Source: Atrina japonica (lineage: Eukaryota > Mollusca > Bivalvia > Pterioida > Pinnidae). From it: 64,000 nt of DNA. Shown piece by piece: positions 43,901 to 48,097 of this stretch; position 1 is the stretch's first letter, and each line of letters opens with the position of its first letter. The stretch is taken from positions 1,267,951-1,331,950 of the forward strand of contig BROG01000139.1 of the NCBI GenBank assembly GCA_030159075.1. The letters run 5' to 3'. Under the pieces are notes generated by a model. That model made no database searches. It saw only the letters and a program-made list of their open reading frames with translations, and was not told the origin of the DNA. The translations under genes were made by a program, and so were the position numbers.

Positions 43901-46601
43901 TATCCTATATATGCCTTCTAATAGCAAGTATACGAATATCATGAAGTAATAGGTGCAAGATTTGAAAAACAGCCTACAGGAAATAATCAAAATTAAAGTG
44001 AAGACACGTTCCATATTTACAAGATAGATCATTTATCTAAATTCAATTCCGCACAGATGAATGTCATTAATTAAAATATTACATAACTGAAATGGAAGTT
44101 GCCCGGCTTTCAGTTGAAGTCACATGATCTGATCATGAGTGCAACCAGACCCTTTCTGACAAATTTGAATGGAATGAGACAACTTTAAAATGGTCTGTAT
44201 TTTAATGGTTCCAGCCAATCTGAAAACCTAAGGCTATCATTTCAAGATCATTTCTTTGATGAGTTTCTTCCAGTAGTTTTTATAGTGGGTAGGTCAGCAG
44301 GTAAAATTCATTTTTTAAATTTTGATACATGTATGTTTATTATAAACTGGACAAAATTTCAGAGAAATAATTATATTGGGCAAAGATGCAAACAAAAAAT
44401 TTGGGGTCGGTACTTTTTAAGTGGGTCCATTGGATCACAACAAACAAATCTTTTCTTTTTAAAGTTTTGTCCAAACAAGATAAATGCAATACATGTACAT
44501 ACATTCATTGAAGTTAAGAAGATTTCCCCCCCAAAATCAGACTAATGTGATATAATTTTAGATATCTAGATGGGTGCATTACCACAATTTTTATCTTGTG
44601 CTATGGACCTATGCAATGGTGTTTCTTTAATGTGATGCACTTGTCATGGCTTGGGCATGGCCATGGTTAAGACAGCATGGGTTTTAATGTCCCAGCACTA
44701 TATGCAAAGAAACTGTCACTACCATTGCTGATAAGGTACTGCCCCATCAAAACAAGCCAATAGGCCTAGGTGACAGGCTCTAACTGCTGTTTTGATCAAG
44801 AAAAGCAATTTAAGTTTTTGGCTACTATCTAATCTCTTCTACTCAGCAAAAAATTGCTGATTTCTACAATGTATATGTATCTTCACATAAATTTCAGTAA
44901 AAACTGAGGTCTTACATTGTATGTCACAGTAGGTGTCGGCACATTAAAGAACCCTTACTGCTCAATGGCCATAATTGCCCAGCATAGGCCAAAATTTGAA
45001 GCTCTTTCTCCAGCATTTGGTGATGTCTCCATATCAATTGTCTCATACTCCAAAAAAAATATTGGAGAGGCTGCTCATATTTTTCATGTATATGTTAAAT
45101 GAATATTTATCTCTAACATTACCAGCAACTGGCAATGTGCCAGAACTTAGACCGTTGTATTGTAAATGACCCACCCATTCTCTCTCTGTCTCTCTCTCCC
45201 TCTCTTACTCTCTCTCTCTCACTCTTTATTCAATAAATATGATTGATTCAGCAGAATGAAATATAAACTCACCCCAGATTCCAGTTTTGCTACATCTAAC
45301 GAGTTTGTGGCCTTTAATCTGTGGTGTCTGTACGGAACTGCATACCCTGTACTGTCTATGTAAACATTGCACTCTGTATCGTCACGGAAACTGACCACAT
45401 TTGCTGGATCCACATAAATGGGACTATCCATCATTAAACTATCTGCACTTAAACTTCTTACTAAGCTACCTTTCTGCACTGGACTTGAGGGTAGGTCCCA
45501 ATGTTTAATAGCGTCCAGGTCAATATTTAAGCCCTCCATATCCTCGTATAAATTGAATTTGACTGGTTTTTTAGGTACAGCAGGTTTATGTTGCTGAATG
45601 TTTGCTGTATCTGTATTTTCATTACCTGCAATTTTTGACTGTGGCCTTGGTGGAGGGGGTCGATCAGGTTTCTTACCTCGCGTGTGACCACCATCTTGAA
45701 ACTCAGCAGATGAGGGTCTGCTTCCTGTGATTTTTTTATAGACTGGGGAAGTAGAGAGATTTTTCTCTTCAGTGTTACCTCCCTTGTCATTGTCATCTGG
45801 GACTGTTTCATACAAAGGTTCCTTATTATGACTAGCAGAAGGTTTATTTGTATTTACGTCAATTCCGAGCATCTTGACTCTCATGTACTCATCATGTGCA
45901 CCAGTACGCGGGGGCTTTTTCGGGGGAGTAGGCGGAACCACAGTTTTTCGTTTTAAGTCCCAAGGTTGGTCATAGGCATTTTCTGTTGTTGGTTTGCTCT
46001 CCTCAACTTCAACACTACCACTAGGGGGCCTAGACCTTGGTTTGATCGGAGGTGTGGGTTTTACTGGAAGAGCATTATTACCCTGAGGGTTTTTATCAGT
46101 GCCTGAAATGCCATCACTGGACTCAAACATTTTGGTTCTGAGCTGCACAACACTAGATCTAGGTTGACTGTTTGTATTCTCTTTTTTTCGTAATTGCACT
46201 TTATTTTCAATATCTGCAGATGTTAAACTTGATCTTTTAACAATAGCTGGTTTTTCTGGCAGAACTCTTGCAGTCTTAGTCACATTTTCAACACTTTTGG
46301 CATTGTGTATCTCATTTGCAACTAAAAATCCTGGTCTAAGATGAATCTCACTCACAGGCCGAGTGTTTGTCTTATGGTCATTTTTAATACTTTCCTGTGC
46401 TTTAACCGGTATGTTAAATTTTGCGGTGACCGGACGCTGGCGGAACGGACTTGACTGAGTAGAACTTACACCATTTGATGTGGAATCTTTTGTTTTACTC
46501 TTACCATCATCCAAAGAATCAAACATCTTACGAATGTCGTTCATGTGTCCGGCCGGAAGCTGTCGTAAACTTTTGGCAGGATCGTCATCTTTCTCCGCCA
46601 T
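4912..46601 (-). CDS. DENND2: DENND2-like DENN-domain protein (Rab GEF), 15 coding exons, 957 aa
   Basis: Joined exons (minus strand, 5' to 3'): 46601-45273, 43578-43471, 35322-35229, 33750-33674, 33264-33124, 22899-22814, 21174-21105, 19132-19055, 17728-17609, 15888-15782, 15056-14879, 12134-12011, 9099-8981, 7916-7775, 5012-4912. Every junction has an AG acceptor and GT donor, and all phases agree through to a TGA. Residues 1-479 are low-complexity with proline-rich SH3-ligand-like stretches. Residues about 537-635 read as uDENN ([20 protein letters not shown]). Residues about 636-796 read as cDENN ([25 protein letters not shown]). Residues about 797-900 read as dDENN ([17 protein letters not shown]). 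Family knowledge: DENND2 proteins exchange GDP for GTP on Rabs such as Rab9 and act in endosomal and secretory traffic. The length fits human DENND2A/C (about 930-1010 aa). The subfamily call rests on motif order and the short basic tail; other DENN classes are less likely. Confidence 0.9.
5050..5266. mobile_element. Diverged MITE in DENND2 intron 14
   Basis: The inverted ends are ACCTTGAAATTTTCG and CGAAATTTTCAAGGT. The interior matches the 36621-37035 element (CGCCCTAAATCACCATAGTC). It lies about 40 nt upstream of the exon 15 acceptor. Confidence 0.6.
5570..5690. repeat. Short tandem repeat, about 48 bp unit, 2-3 copies
   Basis: The repeated block is TTTCACTACCAGCGAG, GAAAATGTCACAACAGCAGG and TTAAGA. 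It abuts the far end of the 58-bp array. Confidence 0.8.
5690..7815. repeat. 58-bp minisatellite derived from DENND2 exon 14 end plus 5' splice site
   Basis: About 36 units of 57-60 bp. On the minus strand each reads GAGCAGATAG, AAAACCC, AAACAAACAGGAAAAACTCC, AAAAC and then A(A/G)TAG followed by GTATGT or GCATGT. The unit at the high-coordinate end is the genuine coding end of exon 14, so the array begins inside the exon and fills the intron. All long plus-strand open frames here (up to 277 codons) come from the repeat. G-runs of 12-14 nt interrupt some units. Confidence 0.93.
6786..7690. repeat. Higher-order repeat within the 58-bp array
   Basis: Blocks starting GCTTGTTTTGAGTTTTCC occur at 6786, 7185 and 7562 (spacings 399 and 377). 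They share the same internal order of variant units and poly-G run. The 22-bp difference is one fewer copy of a GGGGTTTTTCCTGTTTGTTTT sub-repeat. Confidence 0.85.
7775..7916 (-). CDS. DENND2: DENND2 coding exon 14: dDENN end; founder of the 58-bp array
   Basis: A 142-nt exon, phase 0 in and phase 1 out, encoding residues 878-924. It includes [18 protein letters not shown], the FLETQMF signature that ends dDENN. The final stretch [16 protein letters not shown] and the donor ATAG|GTATGT are the first unit of the 58-bp minisatellite occupying the next intron. Donor choice is fixed by phase: only a phase-1 exit joins exon 15 in frame. The donor one unit downstream (exon end 7715) is also in frame and would add 20 residues. 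Confidence 0.88.
8149..8267. mobile_element. Foldback MITE in DENND2 intron 13
   Basis: Near-perfect inverted arms: AGCAAAATGATACAGATTCC at the left and GGAATCTGTATCATTTTGCC at the right, with outer TAAC/GTTA. Confidence 0.75.
8337..8556 (-). mobile_element. tRNA-headed SINE, family A, near full length
   Basis: Minus orientation. The head GGAGCCTCCGTGGCCGAG is followed by a body with TTTGCCAGTCTACTTGCGGA and the tail ATAACTGAATA. The head resembles a class II tRNA with a long variable arm and a B-box-like GGTTTCAACCCC. Same family: 9930-10375, 12222-12372, 16495-16745, 20200-20425, 43057-43318, 59985-60200, 63248-63440. Confidence 0.8.
8711..8840. mobile_element. Foldback MITE
   Basis: Inverted arms: GGGGCCTGTTTTACGAAAGG with AAATCCTAA, and TTAGGATTTAGGAC with GTAAAACGAGCCCC. 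A partial relative is at about 61860-61905. Confidence 0.75.
8981..9099 (-). CDS. DENND2: DENND2 coding exon 13: dDENN, residues 838-877
   Basis: A 119-nt exon, phase 1 in and phase 0 out, with [20 protein letters not shown] matching [15 protein letters not shown] in DENND2 relatives. The acceptor is ATTTCAG and the donor GTG|GTGAGT. Confidence 0.93.
9471..9565. mobile_element. Single arm of a foldback element
   Basis: GCGATAAGAAATGGCTTCAC followed by TGTGGTTTTATATGAAATAT and GTAAAAAATGATAATG. It matches one arm of the long inverted repeat at 50238-50682. Confidence 0.6.
9930..10375 (-). mobile_element. SINE family A interrupted by a nested SINE
   Basis: The body (CACTCAACAATTTTTCAGTT to TCAAACCTGCGCTGACAGGA) and the tRNA-like head (CTGACAGGAAG to CAGCCAAGGAGGCC) are separated by the nested element at 10120-10296. 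Removing it restores a family A copy. Confidence 0.85.
10120..10296 (-). mobile_element. SINE family B (5'-truncated), nested, with target duplication
   Basis: Minus orientation body. GTGTCGGCACGTTAAAGAAC and TGCCGGTGAAGGGC are recognisable on the two strands, with the TTAAACAACAAT-type tail. It is flanked by GCTGACAGGA at 10110-10119 and again at 10297-10306. The tRNA head is missing. Confidence 0.85.
10698..10947. mobile_element. CAGT-ended MITE flanked by TA
   Basis: The ends are CAGTAAAA and TTTTACTG, each flanked by TA, fitting Tc1/mariner-type (pogo-like) target use. Relatives: 12721-12931, 16157-16334, 17248-17428, 19306-19895, 28310-28467, 32875-33049, 59635-59852. Confidence 0.55.
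10950..11730. other. DENND2 intron 12, nothing recognised
   Basis: AT-rich intronic sequence without coding or repeat structure I can name. Confidence 0.5.
11735..11925. repeat. Degenerate about 25-bp tandem repeat
   Basis: The unit is close to GGTCACCTTTAGAAAGGCCAGG, about 8 copies, just downstream of the exon 12 donor on the minus strand. Confidence 0.8.
12011..12134 (-). CDS. DENND2: DENND2 coding exon 12: dDENN start, residues 797-837
   Basis: A 124-nt exon, phase 0 in and phase 1 out, encoding [20 protein letters not shown] and then [14 protein letters not shown]. It matches the dDENN opening (VLIVDLxxxxF...GDE...LP..L...L). The acceptor is TTTCCAG and the donor CAG|GTACAT. Confidence 0.93.
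12222..12372 (-). mobile_element. SINE family A, head-truncated
   Basis: Body only: GGTGGAGGAAAGAACCTGTT, CCTTCCACAAGTAA and GGTTCCAGTGGTACTCGAAA in minus orientation. Confidence 0.75.
12721..12931. mobile_element. CAGT-ended MITE in intron 11
   Basis: CAGTAAAACCTTGTTAAACT at the left and CATTATAAAGAAGTTTTACTG at the right. The interior is shared with 17248-17428 (CAGCC...TTTGGCATT). Confidence 0.7.
13502..13680. mobile_element. Diverged CAGT-type MITE
   Basis: CAGCCAAACTTGCATTAAAG at the left and TATAGGCAGGTTTGACT at the right, with GGGCACCTGTC and GGCCACCTGTC inside. Confidence 0.45.
13975..14170. repeat. Interspersed repeat, copy 1
   Basis: Shares CCTCCAAATTTATA...TTCTTGAAAGTTG with 17838-18070. 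It has no coding potential; a C/A homopolymer run follows at 14191-14215. Confidence 0.65.
14220..14878. other. Intron 11 tail, low-grade repeat sequence
   Basis: The 90-codon open frame at 14287-14559 lies in repetitive-looking text (CCCTATGGGTA..., AGTTTGGTTGAAATTGGCCA) similar in style to 60690-60980. I see no gene. Confidence 0.45.
14879..15056 (-). CDS. DENND2: DENND2 coding exon 11: cDENN core, residues 737-796
   Basis: A 178-nt exon, phase 2 in and phase 0 out. It contains the hallmark [16 protein letters not shown] followed by [13 protein letters not shown], the most diagnostic stretch of any DENN protein. The acceptor is TTTTTAG and the donor GAA|GTGAGT. Confidence 0.95.
15205..15670. 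repeat. About 36-bp minisatellite, about 12 copies (intron 10)
   Basis: The unit is GGTCAGATATCTACATGACT plus TATCACACCAACATAA, with some copies shortened. Open frames here follow the repeat. Confidence 0.9.
15782..15888 (-). CDS. DENND2: DENND2 coding exon 10: cDENN, residues 702-737
   Basis: A 107-nt exon, phase 0 in and phase 2 out, encoding [20 protein letters not shown] and then [15 protein letters not shown]. It corresponds to the conserved cDENN helix and strand (LLLERRVIFVADKLS in relatives). The donor is AAG|GTAAGT. Confidence 0.92.
16068..16156. repeat. (TA)n microsatellite
   Basis: A long TA run interrupted by one AA. The MITE at 16157-16334 sits inside it. Confidence 0.95.
16157..16334. 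mobile_element. CAGT-ended MITE inserted in a TA repeat
   Basis: CAGTAAAACCTGCTATAGTG at the left and TACAGGTTTCACTG at the right, both flanked by TATATA. Confidence 0.75.
16495..16745 (-). mobile_element. SINE family A, near full length
   Basis: Minus orientation, body plus head. B-box-like GGTTCGAGTCC is visible as the complement of GGACTCGAACCTGCGC. Confidence 0.8.
17248..17428. mobile_element. CAGT-ended MITE in intron 9
   Basis: CAGTTCAACCTTGTTATACT at the left and AAAAAGGTTTTACTG at the right, close to 12721-12931. Confidence 0.65.
17609..17728 (-). CDS. DENND2: DENND2 coding exon 9: cDENN, residues 662-701
   Basis: A 120-nt, phase 0/0 exon encoding [20 protein letters not shown] and continuing through [17 protein letters not shown]. 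This matches the cDENN segment with a helix followed by PxPxPG. The acceptor is TTTTTACAG and the donor CTG|GTGGGT. Confidence 0.9.
17838..18070. repeat. Interspersed repeat, copy 2
   Basis: Second copy of the 13975-14170 sequence (TCCTCCAAATTTATAACCCA ... TTTTCTTGAAAGTTG). Confidence 0.65.
18255..18960. repeat. 80-bp tandem repeat, 5 near-identical units plus decayed copies
   Basis: Units start AGCACTAAGAGTGATGATCT at 18333, 18413, 18493, 18573, 18653 and 18733. They are almost identical, implying recent expansion. Decayed units built on the sub-motif CTTGTGCTTATAA flank them. Confidence 0.92.
19055..19132 (-). CDS. DENND2: DENND2 coding exon 8: cDENN start, residues 636-661
   Basis: A 78-nt, phase 0/0 exon encoding [20 protein letters not shown] and then FSMYNE, equivalent to the family's LPEVYCIIS..GCF.LF. 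The acceptor is TTTCCAG and the donor GAG|GTTTGT. Confidence 0.9.
19306..19895. mobile_element. CAGT-ended TIR element in intron 7
   Basis: CAGTCAATTCTTGATAAACT at the left and AAATCAAGAATTAACTG at the right. At about 590 bp it is the longest of the family here; no transposase frame is evident. Confidence 0.65.
20200..20425 (+). mobile_element. SINE family A
   Basis: AAGTGGTTAGAGCATCGCAC (head), TTTGCCAGTTTACTTGCGGA (body) and ATAACTGAAAAATTG (tail). The 5' end of the head is degraded. Confidence 0.75.
20746..21137. repeat. 196-bp tandem duplication containing the end of DENND2 exon 7
   Basis: Two copies begin at TTTTACATTTCTACA (20746 and 20942). Each carries, on the minus strand, the exon 7 end GGCTATTGTCGTAGGATTGTT plus GTAAGT. 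Each also carries an older diverged version (CGTAGGCTTGTC plus GTAAGT, donors at about 20790-20795 and 20986-20991). The copy at 20909-20941 lacks the exon's 5' half and acceptor. Confidence 0.9.
21105..21174 (-). CDS. DENND2: DENND2 coding exon 7: end of uDENN, residues 612-635
   Basis: A 70-nt exon, phase 2 in and phase 0 out, reading [20 protein letters not shown] and then RRIV, the canonical uDENN end (F.FVLT...G.R.YGYCRR). The donor is GTT|GTAAGT. Its last 33 nt and donor are repeated once more, nearly unchanged, in the adjacent 196-bp tandem duplication (20746-21137). Confidence 0.92.
22205..22785. repeat. CA-rich satellite (ACACATGTACACACCC-type)
   Basis: Irregular tandem units of CACATGTACACACCCA, ending in pure (CA)n. 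Five or more long overlapping open frames on both strands have Thr/His- or Cys/Val-rich composition; these are artefacts. Confidence 0.95.
22814..22899 (-). CDS. DENND2: DENND2 coding exon 6: uDENN FCFPD motif, residues 584-612
   Basis: An 86-nt exon, phase 0 in and phase 2 out, encoding [20 protein letters not shown]. IPxFCFPD is one of the most conserved DENN signatures. The acceptor is TTTCAG; the donor CCCAG|GTTTGT is weaker than its neighbours. A CA-rich satellite starts just downstream in the intron. Confidence 0.92.
22900..23335. other. Start of DENND2 intron 5, nothing recognised
   Basis: AT-rich sequence with no coding signal. Confidence 0.45.
23340..23880. repeat. 18-19-bp tandem repeat
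   Basis: Units of ACATACCAAAATATATTTAA and ACACAGAAATATATTCA alternate with variation. Confidence 0.85.
23881..24640. other. Intron 5 sequence, nothing recognised
   Basis: Non-coding, with an A-rich stretch at 23985-24025. Confidence 0.45.
24640..25800. repeat. 31-bp minisatellite, about 35 copies
   Basis: The unit is CCATACAAATTCATGATTGT plus ACACATGGTGTT, with 4-6-bp deletion variants. It is followed at 25809-25832 by the TIR end TCTCTCAAGACAGGTTCCAC of the 645-1170 element family. Confidence 0.93.
26059..26111. repeat. (TA)n microsatellite
   Basis: A pure TA run. Confidence 0.95.
26190..26650. repeat. About 109-bp tandem repeat, about 4 copies
   Basis: The unit contains ACTAGTACATGGTCATACAT, TTATATGACAAAAACCTTGT and CATATATTATACAGACAC. 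Confidence 0.88.
26651..27430. other. Intron 5 sequence, nothing recognised
   Basis: Non-coding sequence; a pyrimidine-rich stretch lies near 26810-26900. Confidence 0.45.
27440..28260. repeat. 33-bp minisatellite, about 24 copies
   Basis: The unit is CATCCTGTTACATAGTAACC plus TGTAATCAAAGGT. The middle (27770-27990) is homogeneous and the edges are decayed. The 211-codon minus-strand frame is an artefact of the 3n period. Confidence 0.92.
28310..28467. mobile_element. CAGT-ended MITE flanked by TA
   Basis: CAGTGAAACTTGTATATGAA at the left and AAGCAGGTTTTACTG at the right, with TA on both sides. Close relative of 59635-59852. Confidence 0.8.
28716..29000. mobile_element. hAT-like MITE
   Basis: Inverted ends CAGGGATGCCAAC and GTTGGCATCCCTG. 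CCAATA is present on both flanks (28710-28715 and 29001-29006). Confidence 0.75.
29430..30095. repeat. About 125-bp degenerate tandem repeat, about 5 copies
   Basis: Each unit has CTCAAGATATTGAGCAGACA, AATCTCAGACCTAAAAATCA and GCCATGTATGAAATATCA. The 170-codon plus-strand frame lies wholly in it. Confidence 0.85.
30530..31050. repeat. Degenerate tandem repeat
   Basis: Repeats ACAATTTTTCTTACCCTTAC, CCTAACATGCCTAAAG and CAGGGGTAAC with irregular spacing of about 80 bp. Confidence 0.7.
31314..31364 (-). CDS. Possible in-frame 51-nt cassette exon of DENND2 (17 aa)
   Basis: The sequence between CCATCAG and CCAG|GTAAGT is a 51-nt open block, phase 0 on both sides, encoding [17 protein letters not shown]. 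It would fit between exons 5 and 6 without shifting frame, inside the uDENN linker between the QFP-type and FCFPD motifs, where relatives vary in length. It has no recognisable homology, so it could be a chance pair of good splice sites. Confidence 0.35.
31458..31549. mobile_element. Small foldback MITE
   Basis: TTAACTCATACACCCCTA at the left and TTAGGGGGTGAATGAGTCAA at the right. The end motif recurs singly elsewhere (about 12572 and 35405). Confidence 0.55.
31735..31980. repeat. (CT)n followed by GACACA/CA-rich satellite
   Basis: A CT run at 31738-31763, then ACACAGACACACACTGACAC-type repeats at 31860-31980. The ORFs are artefacts. Confidence 0.92.
32095..32540. repeat. 16-bp minisatellite, about 27 copies
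   Basis: The unit is GGGATATCTTAAATCT or GGGACATCTTAAAGCT, often alternating as a 32-bp dimer. Confidence 0.93.
32790..32851. repeat. (TA)n microsatellite
   Basis: A pure TA run followed by CA-rich sequence. Confidence 0.95.
32875..33049. mobile_element. CAGT-ended MITE just downstream of exon 5
   Basis: CAGTCAACTCCACTTATAAC at the left and GTTATAACTGGAGTTGACTG at the right, a near-perfect 23-bp TIR. Confidence 0.8.
33124..33264 (-). CDS. DENND2: DENND2 coding exon 5: start of uDENN, residues 537-583
   Basis: A 141-nt, phase 0/0 exon. It carries the uDENN opening [14 protein letters not shown] followed by [12 protein letters not shown], matching the family pattern LF(D/E)YFxVVSL...Y.P.(I/V)..QFP. 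The donor is CAT|GTAAGT. A possible 51-nt cassette exon (31314-31364) lies between this exon and exon 6. Confidence 0.9.
33674..33750 (-). CDS. DENND2: DENND2 coding exon 4, residues 511-536
   Basis: A 77-nt exon, phase 1 in and phase 0 out, reading [20 protein letters not shown] and then VVRKNT. The acceptor is TTTTACAAAG and the donor ACT|GTAAGT. It has charged, helix-like composition just before uDENN. Confidence 0.82.
33836..34540. repeat. About 32-bp minisatellite, about 21 copies
   Basis: The unit is ACATGTCAGATATTATGTCA plus GATGATATATTA. It lies just upstream (minus sense) of DENND2 exon 4. Confidence 0.92.
34595..34900. repeat. 20-bp minisatellite, about 15 copies
   Basis: The unit is CAGATGGGACACCAAGTTGT. 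It shares TGTCAGATG with the preceding array and may have grown from it. Confidence 0.92.
35229..35322 (-). CDS. DENND2: DENND2 coding exon 3, residues 480-510
   Basis: A 94-nt exon, phase 0 in and phase 1 out, encoding [20 protein letters not shown] and ending HPDVNV. The acceptor is CTATAG and the donor G|GTAAGT. Its frame connects to exon 4 by a shared valine codon. No domain is assigned. Confidence 0.82.
35775..36400. repeat. GACA/CTGACAGACAG-type satellite
   Basis: Units of GACAGACTGACAGACAGATT with 24-48-bp higher-order variants (GACATTTAGGCTGACAGACA near 36245-36330). The minus-strand Ser/Leu/Cys-rich frames are artefacts. Confidence 0.92.
36621..37035. mobile_element. MITE with perfect 20-bp TIRs
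   Basis: ACTGTATACTTGGAAAGTTT at the left and AAACTTTCCAAGTATACAGT at the right. The 415-bp interior has CCCTAAATCACCA. Decayed copies are at 4163-4305 and 5050-5266. Confidence 0.85.
37265..37465. repeat. About 78-bp tandem repeat, 2.5-3 identical copies
   Basis: The unit contains AACACATACATGTATCTAAC, AAAATGTTATCTTTTTGCTA and GTTAAATCTAAGACATTTTT. Confidence 0.92.
37470..38165 (+). repeat. About 60-bp array of acceptor|donor (recursive-splice-like) motifs
   Basis: About 12 units of the form ATCTAACCAAATGTTATCTT, TTTGCTGTTTTCTAATC, TTACAG|GTAAGT, CTAAAAC. Uninterrupted AG|GTAAGT occurs at 37661, 37787, 37901, 37961 and 38080; variants (AG|GTAAAT, AG|GTAGGT, CG|GTAAGT) occur in others. The motif is on the plus strand, antisense to DENND2, in its intron 2. 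Confidence 0.9.
38166..38750. other. Intron 2 sequence, nothing recognised
   Basis: The 104-codon plus-strand frame at 38231-38545 has no recognisable domain or codon pattern. Confidence 0.4.
38753..38912. mobile_element. Foldback MITE (family of 2135-2345)
   Basis: AAGGAAATCTCCACCC folds on GGGTGGAGATTTCC around a TCCAATCC...GGATTGGA core. Ends with ATTATTTTTTTCCCA. Confidence 0.7.
39290..40345. repeat. About 157-bp degenerate tandem repeat, about 7 copies
   Basis: Each unit has AAGATGGCCACCTGTCAGCC, CTCTCTGAAAATGTAATATG and CCTTTCTGAGAAATAGC. The 114-codon plus-strand frame lies within it. Confidence 0.88.
40695..41009. mobile_element. Foldback element with one arm tandemly amplified
   Basis: The ends are TGTCATGTTGAAAATTTTG and AAATTTACAACATGACA. 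A near-perfect palindrome (arms about 55 bp) is centred on 40757 (TGACAA-G-TTGTCA). The right arm then repeats a 38-bp unit (AATTGTATTTACACCCACCC plus AGTAAATTCAAAATTTAC) five more times. Confidence 0.82.
41010..41700. other. Intron 2 sequence, nothing recognised
   Basis: Non-coding AT-rich sequence. Confidence 0.4.
41700..42600. repeat. Degenerate repeat, irregular units of about 130-150 bp
   Basis: Recurring pieces are GGCCATAACTCC, ATCAAACTTGTCCAAGCTTT, AAAGTTTCAAATTAATCCGT and AAACTGTTT. Similar only in part. Confidence 0.65.
43057..43318 (+). mobile_element. SINE family A, best-preserved full-length copy
   Basis: The head GACCTCCGTGGCTGAGTGAC plus TAGAGCATTGCGC, the B-box-like AGTTCGAGTCCC, the body and TAACTGAAAAATTGC are all present. 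An A-box-like TGGCTGAGTGAC and B box suggest an originally functional internal Pol III promoter. Confidence 0.85.
43471..43578 (-). CDS. DENND2: DENND2 coding exon 2, residues 444-479
   Basis: A 108-nt, phase 0/0 exon (36 codons) starting [14 protein letters not shown] and ending NNWKKIQL. The acceptor is TTTCAG and the donor GTATAT. It is highly basic (many K/R) and links the disordered N-terminus to the region before uDENN. It keeps frame with exons 1 and 3. Confidence 0.82.
43654..43831. mobile_element. MITE with TIRs AATTGACCTAT
   Basis: AATTGACCTATGGCCAA at the left and TTTGGCGATAGGTCAATT at the right. The inside has two TGATGTCAT palindromic repeats. Confidence 0.75.
43832..44914. other. 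DENND2 intron 1, nothing recognised
   Basis: Non-coding sequence; no repeat family that I can name. Confidence 0.4.
44915..45060 (+). mobile_element. SINE family B, body fragment
   Basis: CACAGTAGGTGTCGGCACAT, AAAGAACCCTTACTGCTCAA and GCATTTGGTGATGTCTCCAT match the bodies at 55003-55258 and 56797-57073. Confidence 0.8.
45178..45226. repeat. CT-rich microsatellite
   Basis: TCTCTC repeats next to the exon 1 donor region. Confidence 0.85.
45273..46601 (-). CDS. DENND2: DENND2 coding exon 1: disordered proline-rich N-terminus, residues 1-443
   Basis: A 1329-nt exon starting at ATG 46601-46599 in a favourable context (AAAATGGCG), first residues [12 protein letters not shown]. The open frame runs on 17 codons past the exon, but a strong donor (GGG|GTGAGT) at 45272 ends it in phase 0 and leads to the next in-phase exon. 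It encodes a charged, low-complexity region with SH3-ligand-like runs ([24 protein letters not shown]) and several YxxV/YETV-type tyrosines; no folded domain is seen. A polypyrimidine acceptor (T-rich, then ATAG) at about 46659 suggests that 5'UTR starts this exon at 46658 and that a noncoding first exon lies upstream. Confidence 0.92.
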
Positions 46602-46754
46602 TTTTCAACAATTATGATAGCCAGTTGTTACCTTCAAGGTTGATTCTTTGGTGTCATACTATAAAAAAAAAATCATAAAAACATATACATGTACCCGTAT
46701 ACATACACTATAATAAGACACAGTGTTAAATAATAAAAAAAAAATTATTTAAAA

Positions 46755-47570
46755 TTATTAAGTATCAGTATGGTTGTAGGTCGAGACAGCTGCTCTGAAC
46801 GTCTCAACAAAGTCACTCAACACAGTGCTCAGTGGAAGGCTGTTCCAGGTTTTAATTGTCACAGGAAAGAAGGATTGCTGTCTAATTTGTGTTCTGTATG
46901 ATGGTATTTGATAGCAGAATGTGTGCATGTTTCGTGATTGTCAGTATGGTGGAATAAGTCTGTCTGTGTTTTTTTTCATGGAAATTAGCTCATTTGATAT
47001 TTTACAGAGCATGACAAGGTGGGCATCTGTTCTCCTGTATGATTGTTCTCTCCATTTTAAGTTATATAACATGTCACTAACACTTGATGTGTTTCTATGT
47101 CTGTTAGTGATGTATCTAGCAGCCCTTCATTGTATTTTTTCTAATTTACTTATGTCCTCAGTAAGGTAAGGTTCCCACATTGAACTGGCATATGATGGTC
47201 TTACTAGGGACTTATATGCCTGTTCCTTTACTGAGGTGGGACTGATGTTAAGGTTCCTTCAGAGAAAGCCAAGTGTGCTGTTTGCCTTGTTGTATATGTT
47301 GTTAATGTGACTGTGCCATATCAGGTCAGATTGAATCGCAGCCCGTAGATATTTTGCCTTGTCAACATGTTGTAATGTGTGGCCATGTAAAGTGTAATTG
47401 TACATGAGGGTCTTTGTGTCTACTGATGGATAAAACATTACAGTTGTCTGGGTGAAAAGCCATTAATTTTTGATGTGTTTTCCCAAATACTTAGTTTGTC
47501 AAGATCTTTTTGAAAGGTTTTACAGTCACTTTTAGATTTTTTTACAAGGTAAGCTATAAATTGGCACATT
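46755..47570 (-). pseudogene. Non-LTR retrotransposon ORF2 relic (RT C-terminal part)
   Basis: The minus strand, with frameshifts, reads KTFQKDLDKLSIWEN, VDKAKYLRAAIQSDLIWHSH, INNIYNKANSTLGFL, NRHRNTSSVSDML and AVSTYNHTDT-stop. These are the motifs found after the reverse-transcriptase core of CR1/L2-like LINEs. A T/A-rich 3' end (46735-46745) follows. Truncated and inactive. Confidence 0.88.
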
Positions 47571-48089
47571 TCTTGGTGTGTGTTTTAGTTTACAGGGTGT
47601 TATATTGAGTTCCATGAAAACTATCTCATGGTACGAGATACCTGGCATGATTTCAATATGGCCACATTGACTTGGTCCAAATTGATTGGTGATCAATGGA
47701 TTTGACTAAAAACCCAGTTATCTGGGATTTTTCAGTCTTTTGGAATGGGGCCTGGGCCTTTTGAATTTGGAATTTTAACAGCATTTTATTGAAAGTGGGA
47801 AATCAAGAAGTGTACAAAATTAAGTGAAAATACAATAATTTCTTCAAATTCATGGAAATTTAACATCATTTGGGAAATTTTCACTGCAAATTGGAAAAAA
47901 ATGCATTGTTTTTTAATTTAGAATAATATGATAGGGTGGAAAATCCCTGGTTACCATCCACAAAAACTATTTTCCTATTACATGCATATACATGTATGTC
48001 AGCATTCACAAATCTGTGCGCTTTCACAAACTGCTCCATGTCTTACATTGTTTTTTGATGACCACCATTTTGACTTGAATGTTGCTTGT
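47571..48089. other. Intergenic sequence, nothing recognised
   Basis: Non-coding AT-rich sequence. Confidence 0.4.
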
Positions 48090-48097
48090 ACTAAGTC

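Noticed and set aside
46921..47169. Plus-strand 82-codon frame
   Set aside because: It is antisense to a LINE reverse-transcriptase relic whose minus-strand residues are clearly recognisable.
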